From positions 1 through 64,000 of the forward strand of contig DASQZJ010000003.1 of the NCBI GenBank assembly GCA_035638775.1: a stretch of 64,000 nucleotides of DNA, in the 5' to 3' direction. The first letter of the stretch is position 1, and the number at the start of each line of letters is the position of its first letter. A program made the translations under genes and the position numbers. Shown here piece by piece: positions 16,929-25,385 of this stretch. The DNA is from DASQZJ01 sp035638775 (GTDB lineage: Bacteria; Pseudomonadota; Gammaproteobacteria; UBA5335; SLRW01). The notes below the pieces were generated by a model. It searched no databases. It saw only the letters and a list, made by a program, of their open reading frames with translations, and was not told the origin of the DNA.

Positions 16929-17390
16929 TCAGGCCACCAGGGCCGTGTAATCCCGGTACACGCAGCGGTCCATCACCACCATGATGCCGGCCCGCCGCGC
17001 CCGCAGTGCCGCGGCCTCGTCGATCACCCCGTCCTGCAGCCAGAGGGCGGGCACAGCCAGCTCGATGCACTCGTCCACCAGCGCGGGAACGTGCTCCGGC
17101 GCGCGGAACACGTCGACCAGGTCGACCCCCTCCGGACGGTCGGCATGCAGATCCCGCAGGCTGGCGTATGCGCGCTCGCCCAGCACCGCGTCGACCGCCG
17201 GGCGCACGGGGATGATGCGGTAGCCGAACCCCTGCAGGGAACGCGCCACGGCGTGGCTGGGGCGCCGGGGGTTGGGCGAGAGTCCCACCACGGCGATGGT
17301 GCGCACGCGTGCGAGCAGGGCACGGATCCCGTCGACCGACGGATTGCGGAATCGTTCCATGCTGCCTCCCGGGACGGCCCCGTCGTTCAT
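16929..17390 (-). CDS. CoA-binding domain protein (YccU family)
   Basis: A 153-residue protein with a Rossmann-type CoA-binding domain like that of succinyl-CoA synthetase alpha. Motifs: IAVVGLSPNPRRPSHAVAR, GYRIIPVRP, LVDVFRAPEHV and the C-terminal MVVMDRCVYRDY. The biochemical role of YccU-type proteins is not established. Two starts are possible: ATG 17390 overlaps the upstream methyltransferase stop by four bases (coupling), whereas ATG 17360 has a strong GGGAGG four bases upstream and trims ten non-conserved residues. The overlap start is listed, with the shorter one about equally likely. Confidence 0.85.
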   Translation of the reverse strand: MNDGAVPGGSMERFRNPSVDGIRALLARVRTIAVVGLSPNPRRPSHAVARSLQGFGYRIIPVRPAVDAVLGERAYASLRDLHADRPEGVDLVDVFRAPEHVPALVDECIELAVPALWLQDGVIDEAAALRARRAGIMVVMDRCVYRDYTALVA

Positions 17391-18049
17391 GCCGGCAGCC
17401 GCCCCCAGACGACCAGGTGCCGGTCACTGATCAGCTCGACCGACAGCGGCAGCCCCGCGCGGTCGAGCTGCACCGCCACCTCCTCCGGCCGATAGGCGGC
17501 GCGCAGGGAGTTGCCGAAGTCCTCGCGGAGCACCGCCGGTGCATCGGCGGCGTAGCGCTCCACCAGTTCCTCCCACGCGCGCTCGTCGGCCGGCCGCGCC
17601 AGGTCCATCACCAGCACCCGTGCCCCCGGGGCCCCGAAGCGGCCCACCGCCTCCCACAACGCGCCGGGCCCGGCCAGGTGATGCAGCAGGCTGTTGCTGA
17701 TGATCGTGTCGTAGGCCGGCCGCGGGGGCTCCGCGCCGGGAAGGTAGCCCGAGTACAGCCGCACCCGGCCCGACAGGCCCGCCGCCGCCACCGCGCGCCG
17801 GCCGAGGCCGAGCATGTTGGGTCCGGCGTCGATTCCATCCACCCGTGCCGCGGGCCACGCTCGCGCGAAGCGCATGGTGACATCCGCCGGGCCGCAGCCC
17901 AGGTCCAGCACGTGGCGCGGATCGGCGTCCGGGAAATGCCGGGTGAATGCGCTCATCAGCTGGTCGTGCGCCTCCGCGAAATCCGCCTCCGCATAGGCTC
18001 TCGCCTGCTCGGGGGCATCCATCAGCTCCGGCTCGGGCACCCTCTGCAT
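17387..18049 (-). CDS. Class I SAM-dependent methyltransferase
   Basis: A 220-residue soluble methyltransferase. The SAM motif I is VLDLGCGPADVTMRFA (about residue 47). Motif II-like VDGIDAGPNML and the post-II region TIISNSLLHHLAGP are clear, and VLVMDLARP is in the usual place of motif III. The substrate cannot be told from sequence; UbiE/UbiG-like small-molecule methylation is the nearest guess, and ubiD lies just across the divergent promoter. It is the first gene of the run down to xerC. Confidence 0.85.
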   Translation of the reverse strand: MQRVPEPELMDAPEQARAYAEADFAEAHDQLMSAFTRHFPDADPRHVLDLGCGPADVTMRFARAWPAARVDGIDAGPNMLGLGRRAVAAAGLSGRVRLYSGYLPGAEPPRPAYDTIISNSLLHHLAGPGALWEAVGRFGAPGARVLVMDLARPADERAWEELVERYAADAPAVLREDFGNSLRAAYRPEEVAVQLDRAGLPLSVELISDRHLVVWGRLPA

Positions 18050-18087
18050 CGCGTCGCTCGTGCGGGATGAAGTGGAAGGGATGGTCC

Positions 18088-18093
18088 ATTATA
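18088..18093 (-). promoter_or_regulatory. Perfect -10 (TATAAT) upstream of the methyltransferase-dapF-xerC run
   Basis: TATAAT on the minus strand, 38 bases before the methyltransferase start, in the 93-base divergent gap to ubiD. No matching -35 is found at 16-18 bases, so activation may be factor-dependent or the match fortuitous. Confidence 0.45.
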
Positions 18094-18142
18094 GTGATCC
18101 GCGCCCGGCCACGCACTGCGGGGCCGCCATGCCGACCGGAAC

Positions 18143-19630
18143 ATGCCGATGAAGTACAGGGACCTCAGGGACTTTGTCCTGCGCCTGGAGCAGCAGGGCG
18201 AGCTGCTGCGCGTCCGCGCGGAAATCGACCCGCACCTGGAGATGACCGAGATCTGCGACCGTACCCTGCGCGCGGGGGGACCGGCGCTGTTGTTCGAGAA
18301 CCCCCGGGGCCACGATATCCCGGTGCTGGGCAACCTGTTCGGCACCGCCCGCCGGGTGGCCCTGGGAATGGGCGCGGACGAGGTTTCCGCCCTGCGCGAG
18401 ATCGGCGAGCTGCTCGCGTTCCTCAGGGAGCCGGAACCGCCCCGGGGCCTGCGCGAAGCCTGGCAATCGCTGCCGATGGTCAAGAAAGCCATCGACATGG
18501 CGCCGCGGACGGTGTCCCGGGCGCCCTGCCAGCAGAACGTGCTGGAGGGAGACGCGGTCGACCTGGAGCGCCTGCCGCTGCAGACCTGCTGGCCCGGGGA
18601 TGCCGGGCCGCTGATCACCTGGGGGCTGGTGGTCACCCGGGGCCCGCGCAGGCAGCGCCAGAACCTCGGCATCTACCGGCAGCAGCGCCTCGGGCGCAAC
18701 CGCCTGATCATGCGCTGGCTGTCCCACCGCGGCGGCGCGCTGGATTTCCGCGACTGGCAGCAGGAGCGTCCGGACGAGCCGTTCCCGGTGGCGGTCGCAC
18801 TGGGAGCCGATCCGGCGACCATGCTGGGCGCCGTGACGCCGGTACCGGACACCCTGTCGGAGTATGCCTTCGCCGGCCTGCTCCGCGGCAGCCGCAGCGA
18901 GCTGGTGGCGTGCCGGGGTTCGGACCTGCAGGTGCCGGCCAGCGCCGAGATCGTGCTCGAGGGCCACATCGCGCCGGACGACACCGCCCCCGAGGGCCCG
19001 TTCGGTGACCACACGGGTTATTACAACGAGGTCGAGACCTTCCCGGTGTTCACCGTGGACCGCATCACCCACCGTAACGACCCGATCTACCACAGCACCT
19101 ACACCGGCCGCCCGCCGGACGAGCCGGCCATCCTCGGGGTCGCGCTCAACGAGGTGTTCATCCCGATCCTGCAGAAGCAGTTCCCGGAGATCACCGACTT
19201 CTACCTGCCGCCCGAGGGCTGCTCCTACCGTCTGGCGGTGGTGAGCATCCGCAAGCAGTTTCCGGGCCACGCCAAGCGCGTGATCATGGGCGTCTGGTCG
19301 TTCCTCAAGCAGTTCATGTACACCAAGTTCGTGATCGTGGTGGACGAGGACATCGATATCCGCGACTGGAAGGACGTGATCTGGGCCATGACCACGCGCA
19401 TGGATCCGGCCCGGGATACCGTGCTGGTGGAGAACACGCCGATCGACTACCTGGACTTCGCCTCGCCGGTCACCGGGCTCGGCGGCAAGATGGGCCTGGA
19501 CGCCACCAACAAGTGGCCGGGCGAGACGCAGCGACGGTGGGGCCGCCCGATCGCGATGGACGAGGCGGTCCGGCGCCGGGTCGACGAGATCTGGGACCGC
19601 CTGGGGATCGACGCCGGGCCGGACGCCTGA
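18143..19630 (+). CDS. ubiD: 4-hydroxy-3-polyprenylbenzoate decarboxylase UbiD
   Basis: A 495-residue decarboxylase that uses prenylated FMN (made by UbiX) in ubiquinone synthesis. N-terminal MKYRDLRDFVLRLEQQGEL matches UbiD. The prFMN/metal region NLGIYRQQRLG is present, as are the acidic active-site motif EGPFGDHTGYYN, CSYRLAVVSIRKQFPGHAKR, DEDIDIRDWKDV and the C-terminal GGKMGLDATNKWPGE. Length is normal (E. coli 497). Start taken at ATG 18143; ATG 18149 is also possible. It stands alone, six bases short of the convergent epimerase stop. Confidence 0.97.
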   Translation: MPMKYRDLRDFVLRLEQQGELLRVRAEIDPHLEMTEICDRTLRAGGPALLFENPRGHDIPVLGNLFGTARRVALGMGADEVSALREIGELLAFLREPEPPRGLREAWQSLPMVKKAIDMAPRTVSRAPCQQNVLEGDAVDLERLPLQTCWPGDAGPLITWGLVVTRGPRRQRQNLGIYRQQRLGRNRLIMRWLSHRGGALDFRDWQQERPDEPFPVAVALGADPATMLGAVTPVPDTLSEYAFAGLLRGSRSELVACRGSDLQVPASAEIVLEGHIAPDDTAPEGPFGDHTGYYNEVETFPVFTVDRITHRNDPIYHSTYTGRPPDEPAILGVALNEVFIPILQKQFPEITDFYLPPEGCSYRLAVVSIRKQFPGHAKRVIMGVWSFLKQFMYTKFVIVVDEDIDIRDWKDVIWAMTTRMDPARDTVLVENTPIDYLDFASPVTGLGGKMGLDATNKWPGETQRRWGRPIAMDEAVRRRVDEIWDRLGIDAGPDA

Positions 19631-19636
19631 ACCGCT

Positions 19637-20515
19637 CTACGGCCGCTCGGGCACGCTCGCCGGCAGGCCCTTGGCCAGGCTGGGATATTTCAGCTTCACC
19701 TTCAGGTTCTTCAGCAGCAGGCTGTTGTCCAGGCGCTTGGACTCGTTCAGGAACGACAGCATGGCAGGGCTGAGCAGCTCGCGGGCCTCGTCCAGGCTGA
19801 TCACCGGCGGCGGCTCCAGCCCCAGGAAGTCGGCGATTTCCATGAAGTACTCGGTCATCGTCGTGGGATCGCCGTCGCTGACGTTGTACACGGTGTTGCG
19901 GGGCCCTCTCTCCCCGGCGGCGATGCAGATGGAGACCAGGTCGTCGACCTGGATGCGGTTGCTCCAGGAGCATTCCCGCTCGTCCACCACCGGCGAGCCG
20001 CTCCGGAGGCGCTTGATCGGAAGCCGGCCGGGCCCATAGATGCCCGGCACCCGCAGGATGACGTACTCCATTCCGCGTGACTCGCACCACCGGCGCAGGC
20101 TCTCCTCTGCCGCCAGGCGGCGGCGTCCCCGGTCGCTGTCCGGGGCCGGCGCGCGCTGCTCGGTCACCCACTCGCCGTTGCAGTCGCCGTACACGCCGCT
20201 GGTACTGATATACACGATGCGACCGGGCAGCTCTTCCCTGCCGATGGAGGCGAGGAAATGCTCGATGCGCGGATCCCCCTTGCCCTCGCGCGGCGGCGGC
20301 ACGTAGTAGTGGACGACCGCACCGCCGGTCGGGAGCGTTCCCGGCGAGACGGTGTGGTCGAGGTCGACCTGCAGCGCGTCTATGCGCTCCTCGGCGAGCC
20401 GCCGCATCGACGCATCGCCGCGCACCACCCCGGTGACGGCGGCGCCGCGCTTGCGATAGCGCCGCGCCACGCGCAAGCCGACATCACCACACCCCACGAT
20501 CAGGACCGATTGCAT
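19637..20515 (-). CDS. NAD-dependent epimerase/dehydratase family protein (extended SDR, atypical)
   Basis: A 292-residue protein with an N-terminal nucleotide-binding motif SVLIVGCGDVGLRVARRY and an extended-SDR core. It has the active-site pattern YISTSGVYGD (Ser and the usual YxxxK region lacking the full Lys motif), followed by VILRVPGIYGPGRL and VDDLVSICIAA. Related proteins are annotated YeeZ-like or SDR family; the substrate is unknown. GGAGG lies five bases before the ATG at 20515. Convergent with ubiD and divergent from the 2Fe-2S reductase. Confidence 0.82.
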   Translation of the reverse strand: MQSVLIVGCGDVGLRVARRYRKRGAAVTGVVRGDASMRRLAEERIDALQVDLDHTVSPGTLPTGGAVVHYYVPPPREGKGDPRIEHFLASIGREELPGRIVYISTSGVYGDCNGEWVTEQRAPAPDSDRGRRRLAAEESLRRWCESRGMEYVILRVPGIYGPGRLPIKRLRSGSPVVDERECSWSNRIQVDDLVSICIAAGERGPRNTVYNVSDGDPTTMTEYFMEIADFLGLEPPPVISLDEARELLSPAMLSFLNESKRLDNSLLLKNLKVKLKYPSLAKGLPASVPERP

Positions 20516-20736
20516 GCAAGCCTCCATGAGGGTCGGCGCGCGAGCCGACCCGGCCGCCGGGACGCACCCGGAAAAATGAATACGCGTCTTGCCCCTGCCC
20601 GGAAGTGCGGCGCGCCCGACTGTGTACCTGCCGGCGCACCGGACGTAAGCTATGCAGTCCGCAGCGCGGCTCGCACCTGGTTGCTCGAGCCCGCCGGACG
20701 CGCTCCCGGCGCACGCCCGGGTGATCGCCATAGCGC

Positions 20737-20752
20737 CTATATAAATTCTGTA
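20737..20752 (+). promoter_or_regulatory. AT-rich island, possible promoter of the 2Fe-2S reductase
   Basis: TATATAAATTCTGTAT lies about 50 bases before the reductase start in an otherwise GC-rich 282-base divergent gap. It contains TATAAA, a plausible -10. No convincing -35 is visible. Confidence 0.35.
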
Positions 20753-20797
20753 TCGGCTCCAGGCAACCCCCGCCACCAGACGGGCGACGCACAGGCC

Positions 20798-21826
20798 ATG
20801 ACACATACCGTCACACTGATCAGTCGCGAAAGCGGCGAGGAACATCACATCGAGGTCGCCGGAGGAGAAACCGTGCTCGAAGCGGCGCTCCGGCACGGCC
20901 TGCACATCCCCTACGGCTGCCGCAACGGCAGCTGCGGCAGCTGCCGCGCGCACATCCTGTCCGGGCGGGTCGCCTATCCGCGCGAATGGCCGCCGGCCCT
21001 GACCCGCGAGCAGGCCGAGCAGGGAGACGTCATGCTCTGCCGCGCGCTGCCCGAGCGGGACCTGGTGGTCGAGCCCAGGCGCATCATGACCACCGCCGAG
21101 GGGTTCCGCCCCCGACGGCGACCGGCCCGGGTGGCGCGGCTCGAACGCCTGTGCCACGACGTGATGGGCCTCTACCTCAAGCTGCCCCCGTCGGACCGGC
21201 TGCAGTTCCGCGCCGGGCAGTATCTCGACATCCTCCTGCGGGACGGCCGGCGGCGGAGCTTCTCGATGGCCAATGCGCCGCACGAGGACGCGCTGGTCGA
21301 GCTGCACGTGCGGCGCGTGGAGGACGGGCGTTACACCAACGAGATCTTCACCCGCATGAAGCCCAAGGCGATGCTGCGCATCGAGGCGCCGCTCGGGGAT
21401 TTCTTCCTGCGCGAGGACAGCGACCGGCCGATCATCATGATGGGCGGCGGCACCGGCTTCGCGCCGCTGAAGTCGATGCTCACGGACATGCTGCACCGGG
21501 AGGTCGAGCGCCCGGTGCACCTCTACTGGGGCGTGCGCGCCCTGCGCGACCTGTACATGGCCGACTGGATCGAGACCCAGCTGGGACGGCAGCAGAGCCT
21601 GCGCTTCACCCCGGTGCTGTCCGAGCCGGACCCCGGAGACGCCTGGGCCGGCCGCACCGGGCTGGTCCACCGCGCCGTGCTGGACGACTACGACGACCTG
21701 TCGGGACACGAGGTCTACATGAGCGGGCCGCCCCCGATGATCGACGCGGCCCGCCCCGCCTTCGCCGCCCGGGGGCTGCCGGAGGAGCACCTGTTCTACG
21801 ACAGCTTCGAGTGGGCGAGGGACTAG
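20798..21826 (+). CDS. 2Fe-2S ferredoxin-type NAD(P)H-flavin oxidoreductase
   Basis: A 342-residue electron-transfer protein. Residues 1-92 are a plant-type ferredoxin domain with cysteines in YGCRNGSCGSCRAH and a fourth Cys in VMLCRA. Residues about 100-200 are an FAD-binding domain (FRAGQYLDILL, RRSFSMANAPHE) and 205-340 an NAD(P)-binding domain (IIMMGGGTGFAPLKSM, MSGPPPMIDAAR). Proteins of this layout are often labelled CDP-6-deoxy-delta-3,4-glucoseen reductase, but without sugar genes nearby that name should not be taken literally. An electron donor for a ubiquinone or lipid oxygenase is as likely. Monocistronic. Confidence 0.88.
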   Translation: MTHTVTLISRESGEEHHIEVAGGETVLEAALRHGLHIPYGCRNGSCGSCRAHILSGRVAYPREWPPALTREQAEQGDVMLCRALPERDLVVEPRRIMTTAEGFRPRRRPARVARLERLCHDVMGLYLKLPPSDRLQFRAGQYLDILLRDGRRRSFSMANAPHEDALVELHVRRVEDGRYTNEIFTRMKPKAMLRIEAPLGDFFLREDSDRPIIMMGGGTGFAPLKSMLTDMLHREVERPVHLYWGVRALRDLYMADWIETQLGRQQSLRFTPVLSEPDPGDAWAGRTGLVHRAVLDDYDDLSGHEVYMSGPPPMIDAARPAFAARGLPEEHLFYDSFEWARD

Positions 21827-21862
21827 GCCCCGGGCGGGCCTGCGGTCCGCCCGGGGCCAGTT

Positions 21863-21999
21863 TTAAGTTGTTAAGTTGTTAAGTTATTAAGTTATTAAGT
21901 ATCGACCGGCCGGGGCGTGGTGAGTCGAACGCACCGAGGCCACGCCCACTTAACAACTTAATAACTTAACAACTTAATAACTTAACAACTTAATAACTT
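21863..21999. repeat. Inverted pair of tandem octamer arrays (TTAAGTT[G/A] units)
   Basis: Left arm 21863-21900 has four full octamers TTAAGTTG, TTAAGTTG, TTAAGTTA, TTAAGTTA and a partial fifth. Right arm 21948-21999 has about six and a half units of the complement, AACTTAAC and AACTTAAT alternating. The 47-base GC-rich centre carries its own hairpin, GGGCGTGG (21914-21921) with CCACGCCC (21940-21947). The element fills most of the 175-base gap between the convergent reductase and pilT-like genes. It is strikingly AT-rich for this genome. Same design as the element at 8551, with a different unit. Confidence 0.9.
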
Positions 22000-22001
22000 C
22001 C

Positions 22002-23063
22002 CTACCCCGAGAAGTTGATCTTTGCTTCCAGGTTCGGGCGCGAGTCGGCGTGGGAGAGGGCCTCGTCGAGGGTGATGCGCTCTTCCAGGTAGAGCTGGTA
22101 GAGGACCGTATCCATGTCCTGCATGCCGCGGGTCTTGCTGTCCTCCATCGCGGCCTTGAGCTTGTCGAAGTGACCCTTGCTGATCAGGTCGGCGATGTAC
22201 GGCGTGTTGAGCATGACTTCCACCGCCGCCACGCGGGATTCGTCGTCGCGACTGACCACCAGCCGCTGGGAGATGATGGCGTTGAGGTACAGCGACAGGT
22301 CCATGAACAGCTGTTTGTGGGCCTCGTTGGGGAACAGGTTGGCGATGCGGTCCAGCGCCTGCGGCGCGTTGTTGGCGTGGATGGTCGCCAGCGTCAGGTG
22401 ACCCGTCCCGGCCAGCTCGACCGCCGCTTCCATGGTCTCGCGGTCGCGGACCTCGCCGATCATCACCACGTCGGGCGATTCGCGCAGGGCGCTGCGCAGG
22501 GCATTGCGGTAGGAGCGCGTGTCCACGCCGAGCTCGCGCTGGTTCACGATCGAGCGCTGGTTGTGGTGGAAGAACTCGATCGGGTCCTCGATGGTGAGAA
22601 TGTGCCCGGTCAGGTGCTGGTTGCGGTGGTTGACCATGGCGGCGAGGGTGGTGGACTTGCCGCAGCCGGTCGGACCCGCCATCAGGACCAGGCCCTGTCC
22701 CGCCAGGGCCAGGTCCTGCAGGATCAGCGGCAGGCCGAGCTTGCGGATCTCGGGCGCCTGCGGATGGACGAAGCGCAGCGCCAGGGCCACCTCGCCCCGC
22801 TGGCGGAAGACGTTGACCCGGAACCGCCCGAGGCCCTCGATGCGGCAGGCGAAGTCCACCTCCCAGTCCTGCTCGAAGCGCCTGCGTTCGGCCGGGCCCA
22901 TCAGCTCGTGCGCGACGCGCTCCACCTCCTCGGGCGTGAGCTGACGTTTGCCCACCGGCCGGGTGCGGCCTTCCAGGCGGATCTGCGGCACGGCACCGCC
23001 GCTGACGAACAGGTCGGAGGCCTTGCGCTCGACGATCAGCTGGAGAAACGGGGTCAGCAGCAT
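22002..23063 (-). CDS. Third PilT/PilU-family twitching ATPase
   Basis: A 353-residue hexameric secretion-superfamily ATPase, paralogous to the two genes before it. N-terminal PAS-like domain (MLLTPFLQLIVERKASDLFV), then Walker A GPTGCGKSTT, Asp box ILTIEDPIEF, Walker B VVMIGEVRDRETM and His box LATIHANNAPQALDRI. PilT's AIRNLIRE-type motif reads YIADLISKGH, which is closer to PilU. Walker A has Cys where PilT/PilU have Ser or Thr. GGAGG lies eight bases before ATG 23063. It follows pilU by 23 bases, so pilT-pilU-this gene form an operon. It probably modulates pilus retraction; a distinct role is possible. Confidence 0.88.
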   Translation of the reverse strand: MLLTPFLQLIVERKASDLFVSGGAVPQIRLEGRTRPVGKRQLTPEEVERVAHELMGPAERRRFEQDWEVDFACRIEGLGRFRVNVFRQRGEVALALRFVHPQAPEIRKLGLPLILQDLALAGQGLVLMAGPTGCGKSTTLAAMVNHRNQHLTGHILTIEDPIEFFHHNQRSIVNQRELGVDTRSYRNALRSALRESPDVVMIGEVRDRETMEAAVELAGTGHLTLATIHANNAPQALDRIANLFPNEAHKQLFMDLSLYLNAIISQRLVVSRDDESRVAAVEVMLNTPYIADLISKGHFDKLKAAMEDSKTRGMQDMDTVLYQLYLEERITLDEALSHADSRPNLEAKINFSG

Positions 23064-23086
23064 CTCGATCCCTCCGCGGGGAGGCG

Positions 23087-24235
23087 TCAGCGGTCCTCGT
23101 CGGAGTCGGGAACGATGCGCATGCTGTCGTCGAAGGAGGTCGCATCGCCGGACTTGCGGCTCTCGAGCTTGATGCGCAGGCGCAGCTCGTTCTTGGAGTC
23201 CGCGTTGCGCAGGGCTTCCTCGTAGGTGATGCGATCGTCCTCGTAGAGCTGGAACAGGGCCTGATCGAAGGTCACCATGCCCTGCTCGGTACCCTTGGCC
23301 ATGATTTCCTTGATGTCGCTGACGGCGCCCTTGAAGATCAGGTCGGAGATCAGCGGCGTCCCCAGCATCACCTCGAAGGCCGCGATCCGCCCGCCCTCGC
23401 GGCGGGGGATCAGGCGCTGCGACAGCACCGCCTGGATGTTGAGCGACAGGTCCATCAGCACCTGTTCGCGGCGCTCTTCCGGGAACATGTTGATGATGCG
23501 CTCCAGCGCCTGGTTGGCGTTGTTGGCGTGCAGGGTGCACAGGCACAGGTGCCCGGTCTCGGAGAACTGGATCGCGTACTCCATGGTATCCGTATCGCGC
23601 ACCTCGCCGATGAGGATCACGTCCGGGGCCTGGCGCAGGGTATTCTTCAGCGCGATATGCCAGTTCTCGGTGTCCACTCCCACCTCGCGCTGGGTCACCA
23701 CGCAGCTCCTGTGGGGGTGTACGTACTCGACCGGGTCCTCGATGGTGATGATGTGTCCGCGCGTGTTCTCGTTGCGGTAGCCCAGCATCGCGGCCAAGCT
23801 GGTGGACTTGCCGGACCCCGTCGCGCCCGCCAGGATCACCAGGCCGCGCTTGGTCATCACCACCTCCTTGAGGATCTCGGGCAGCAGCAGCTCCTCGAAA
23901 GTGGGGATGGAGGTGTTGATGGTGCGCAGCACCAGTCCCACGCGACCCATCTGCACGAACGCGTTCACGCGGAAGCGGCCGATGCCGCGGGGAGCGATGG
24001 CGAAGTTGCACTCCTTGGTCTGCTCGAACTCGCGCGTCTGGCGATCGTTCATGATCGCCCGGGCCATGATCGCCGTCTGGTCCGGCGTGAACGGCTTCTC
24101 GGCCACCGGATTGAGGCTGCCGTCGATCTTGATCGCCGGCGGGAAGCCGGCGGTGATGAACAGGTCCGACCCGGCGCGCTTGACCATCATGCGCAGCAGG
24201 TTCTGCAGAATGCGTGCGGCCTCGTCGCGCTCCAT
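23087..24235 (-). CDS. pilU: Twitching motility ATPase PilU
   Basis: A 382-residue protein, the same length as Pseudomonas PilU. It helps PilT power retraction of type IV pili. Visible are the N-terminal domain MMVKRAGSDLFITAGFPPAI, Walker A GATGSGKSTS, Asp box IITIEDPVEYVH, Walker B VILIGEVRDTDTM, His box LCTLHANNANQALERI and an extended charged C-terminus typical of PilU. Start and the pilT stop share one base (TGATG), so translation is coupled. Confidence 0.95.
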   Translation of the reverse strand: MERDEAARILQNLLRMMVKRAGSDLFITAGFPPAIKIDGSLNPVAEKPFTPDQTAIMARAIMNDRQTREFEQTKECNFAIAPRGIGRFRVNAFVQMGRVGLVLRTINTSIPTFEELLLPEILKEVVMTKRGLVILAGATGSGKSTSLAAMLGYRNENTRGHIITIEDPVEYVHPHRSCVVTQREVGVDTENWHIALKNTLRQAPDVILIGEVRDTDTMEYAIQFSETGHLCLCTLHANNANQALERIINMFPEERREQVLMDLSLNIQAVLSQRLIPRREGGRIAAFEVMLGTPLISDLIFKGAVSDIKEIMAKGTEQGMVTFDQALFQLYEDDRITYEEALRNADSKNELRLRIKLESRKSGDATSFDDSMRIVPDSDEDR

Positions 24236-25269
24236 CAGAAGGTTTCCTTGTTCACGGCCTTGGTGCGGGCGACCTCCCGGCTGACCGCGTTGCGCCGCAC
24301 CAGCTCCTGGAGATTCTGGTCCAGGGTCTGCATCCCGGCGCCCTGGCCGGTCTGGATCGCCGAGTACATCTGCGCGATCTTGCCCTCCCGGATCAGGTTG
24401 CGGATGGCCGGGGTGCCGATCATGATCTCGTGCGCCGCGATGCGTCCGCCGCCGGTCTTCTTCAGGAGGGTCTGGGAAATCACCGCCTGCAGCGACTCCG
24501 ACAGCATGGCGCGGACCATGTCCTTCTCGGCCGCCGGGAACACGTCCACAATGCGGTCGATGGTCTTGGCCGCCGAGGTCGTGTGCAGGGTCCCGAACAC
24601 CAGGTGCCCGGTCTCCGCCGCGGTCAGCGCCAGGCGGATGGTCTCGAGGTCACGCATCTCGCCCACCAGGATCACGTCCGGGTCCTCGCGGAGCGCGCTG
24701 CGCAGGGCCTCGCTGAAGCCCAGCGTGTCGCGGTGCACCTCGCGCTGGTTGATCAGGCACTTCTTGCTGTCGTGCACGAACTCGATGGGATCCTCGATCG
24801 TCAGGATGTGCCCGGCCTGGTTCTCGTTGATGTAGTTGATGATCGCCGCCAGGGTGGTGGACTTGCCCGAGCCGGTCGGGCCGGTCACCAGGCACACGCC
24901 CCGGGGCTTCTCGGCGATGTCCCGGAAGATCGCGGGAGCGCCGAGATCCTCCAGCGACAGGATCTTCGAGGGGATCGTCCGGAACACCGCCCCCGAGCCC
25001 CGGTTGTGGTTGAAGGCGTTGACGCGGAAGCGCGCGAGATTGGGGATCTCGAACGAGAAGTCCGTCTCCATGAACTCCTCGAAGTCCTTGCGCTGCTTGT
25101 CGTTCATGATGTCGTAGACCAGATCGTGCGTGTCCTTCTGGTCCAGGGGCGGCAGGTTGATGCGGCGGATGTCGCCGTCGACCCGGATCATGGGCGGCAG
25201 GCCGGCCGACAGGTGCAGGTCCGATGCACCGTTCTTGACCGAAAACGCGAGCAGCTGAGCAATATCCAT
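24235..25269 (-). CDS. pilT: Type IV pilus retraction ATPase PilT
   Basis: A 344-residue hexameric motor that depolymerises the pilus and drives twitching. The start MDIAQLLAFSVKNGASDLHLS is canonical. Walker A GPTGSGKSTTLA, Asp box ILTIEDPIEFVH, Walker B VILVGEMRDLETI and His box FGTLHTTSAAKTIDRI are intact, and the retraction-essential AIRNLIREGK motif is present near residue 288. It is divergent from yggS, the same arrangement as in Pseudomonas (pilU-pilT/yggS-proC). No other pilus genes are in the window. Confidence 0.97.
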   Translation of the reverse strand: MDIAQLLAFSVKNGASDLHLSAGLPPMIRVDGDIRRINLPPLDQKDTHDLVYDIMNDKQRKDFEEFMETDFSFEIPNLARFRVNAFNHNRGSGAVFRTIPSKILSLEDLGAPAIFRDIAEKPRGVCLVTGPTGSGKSTTLAAIINYINENQAGHILTIEDPIEFVHDSKKCLINQREVHRDTLGFSEALRSALREDPDVILVGEMRDLETIRLALTAAETGHLVFGTLHTTSAAKTIDRIVDVFPAAEKDMVRAMLSESLQAVISQTLLKKTGGGRIAAHEIMIGTPAIRNLIREGKIAQMYSAIQTGQGAGMQTLDQNLQELVRRNAVSREVARTKAVNKETF

Positions 25270-25385
25270 CGGAGTACCTTACAATTCGTTATTCTGGCGG
25301 GCCGGGAACGGTCGGGACGCGCCCGGGATCGTCGGGCCCGCGAAGCTCTCTGGCAAACATATCGGTAACGCCCGGGCCACGCAAT

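Noticed and set aside
21863..21999. CRISPR array
   Set aside because: Units are eight bases, contiguous, without spacers, and no cas gene is nearby.
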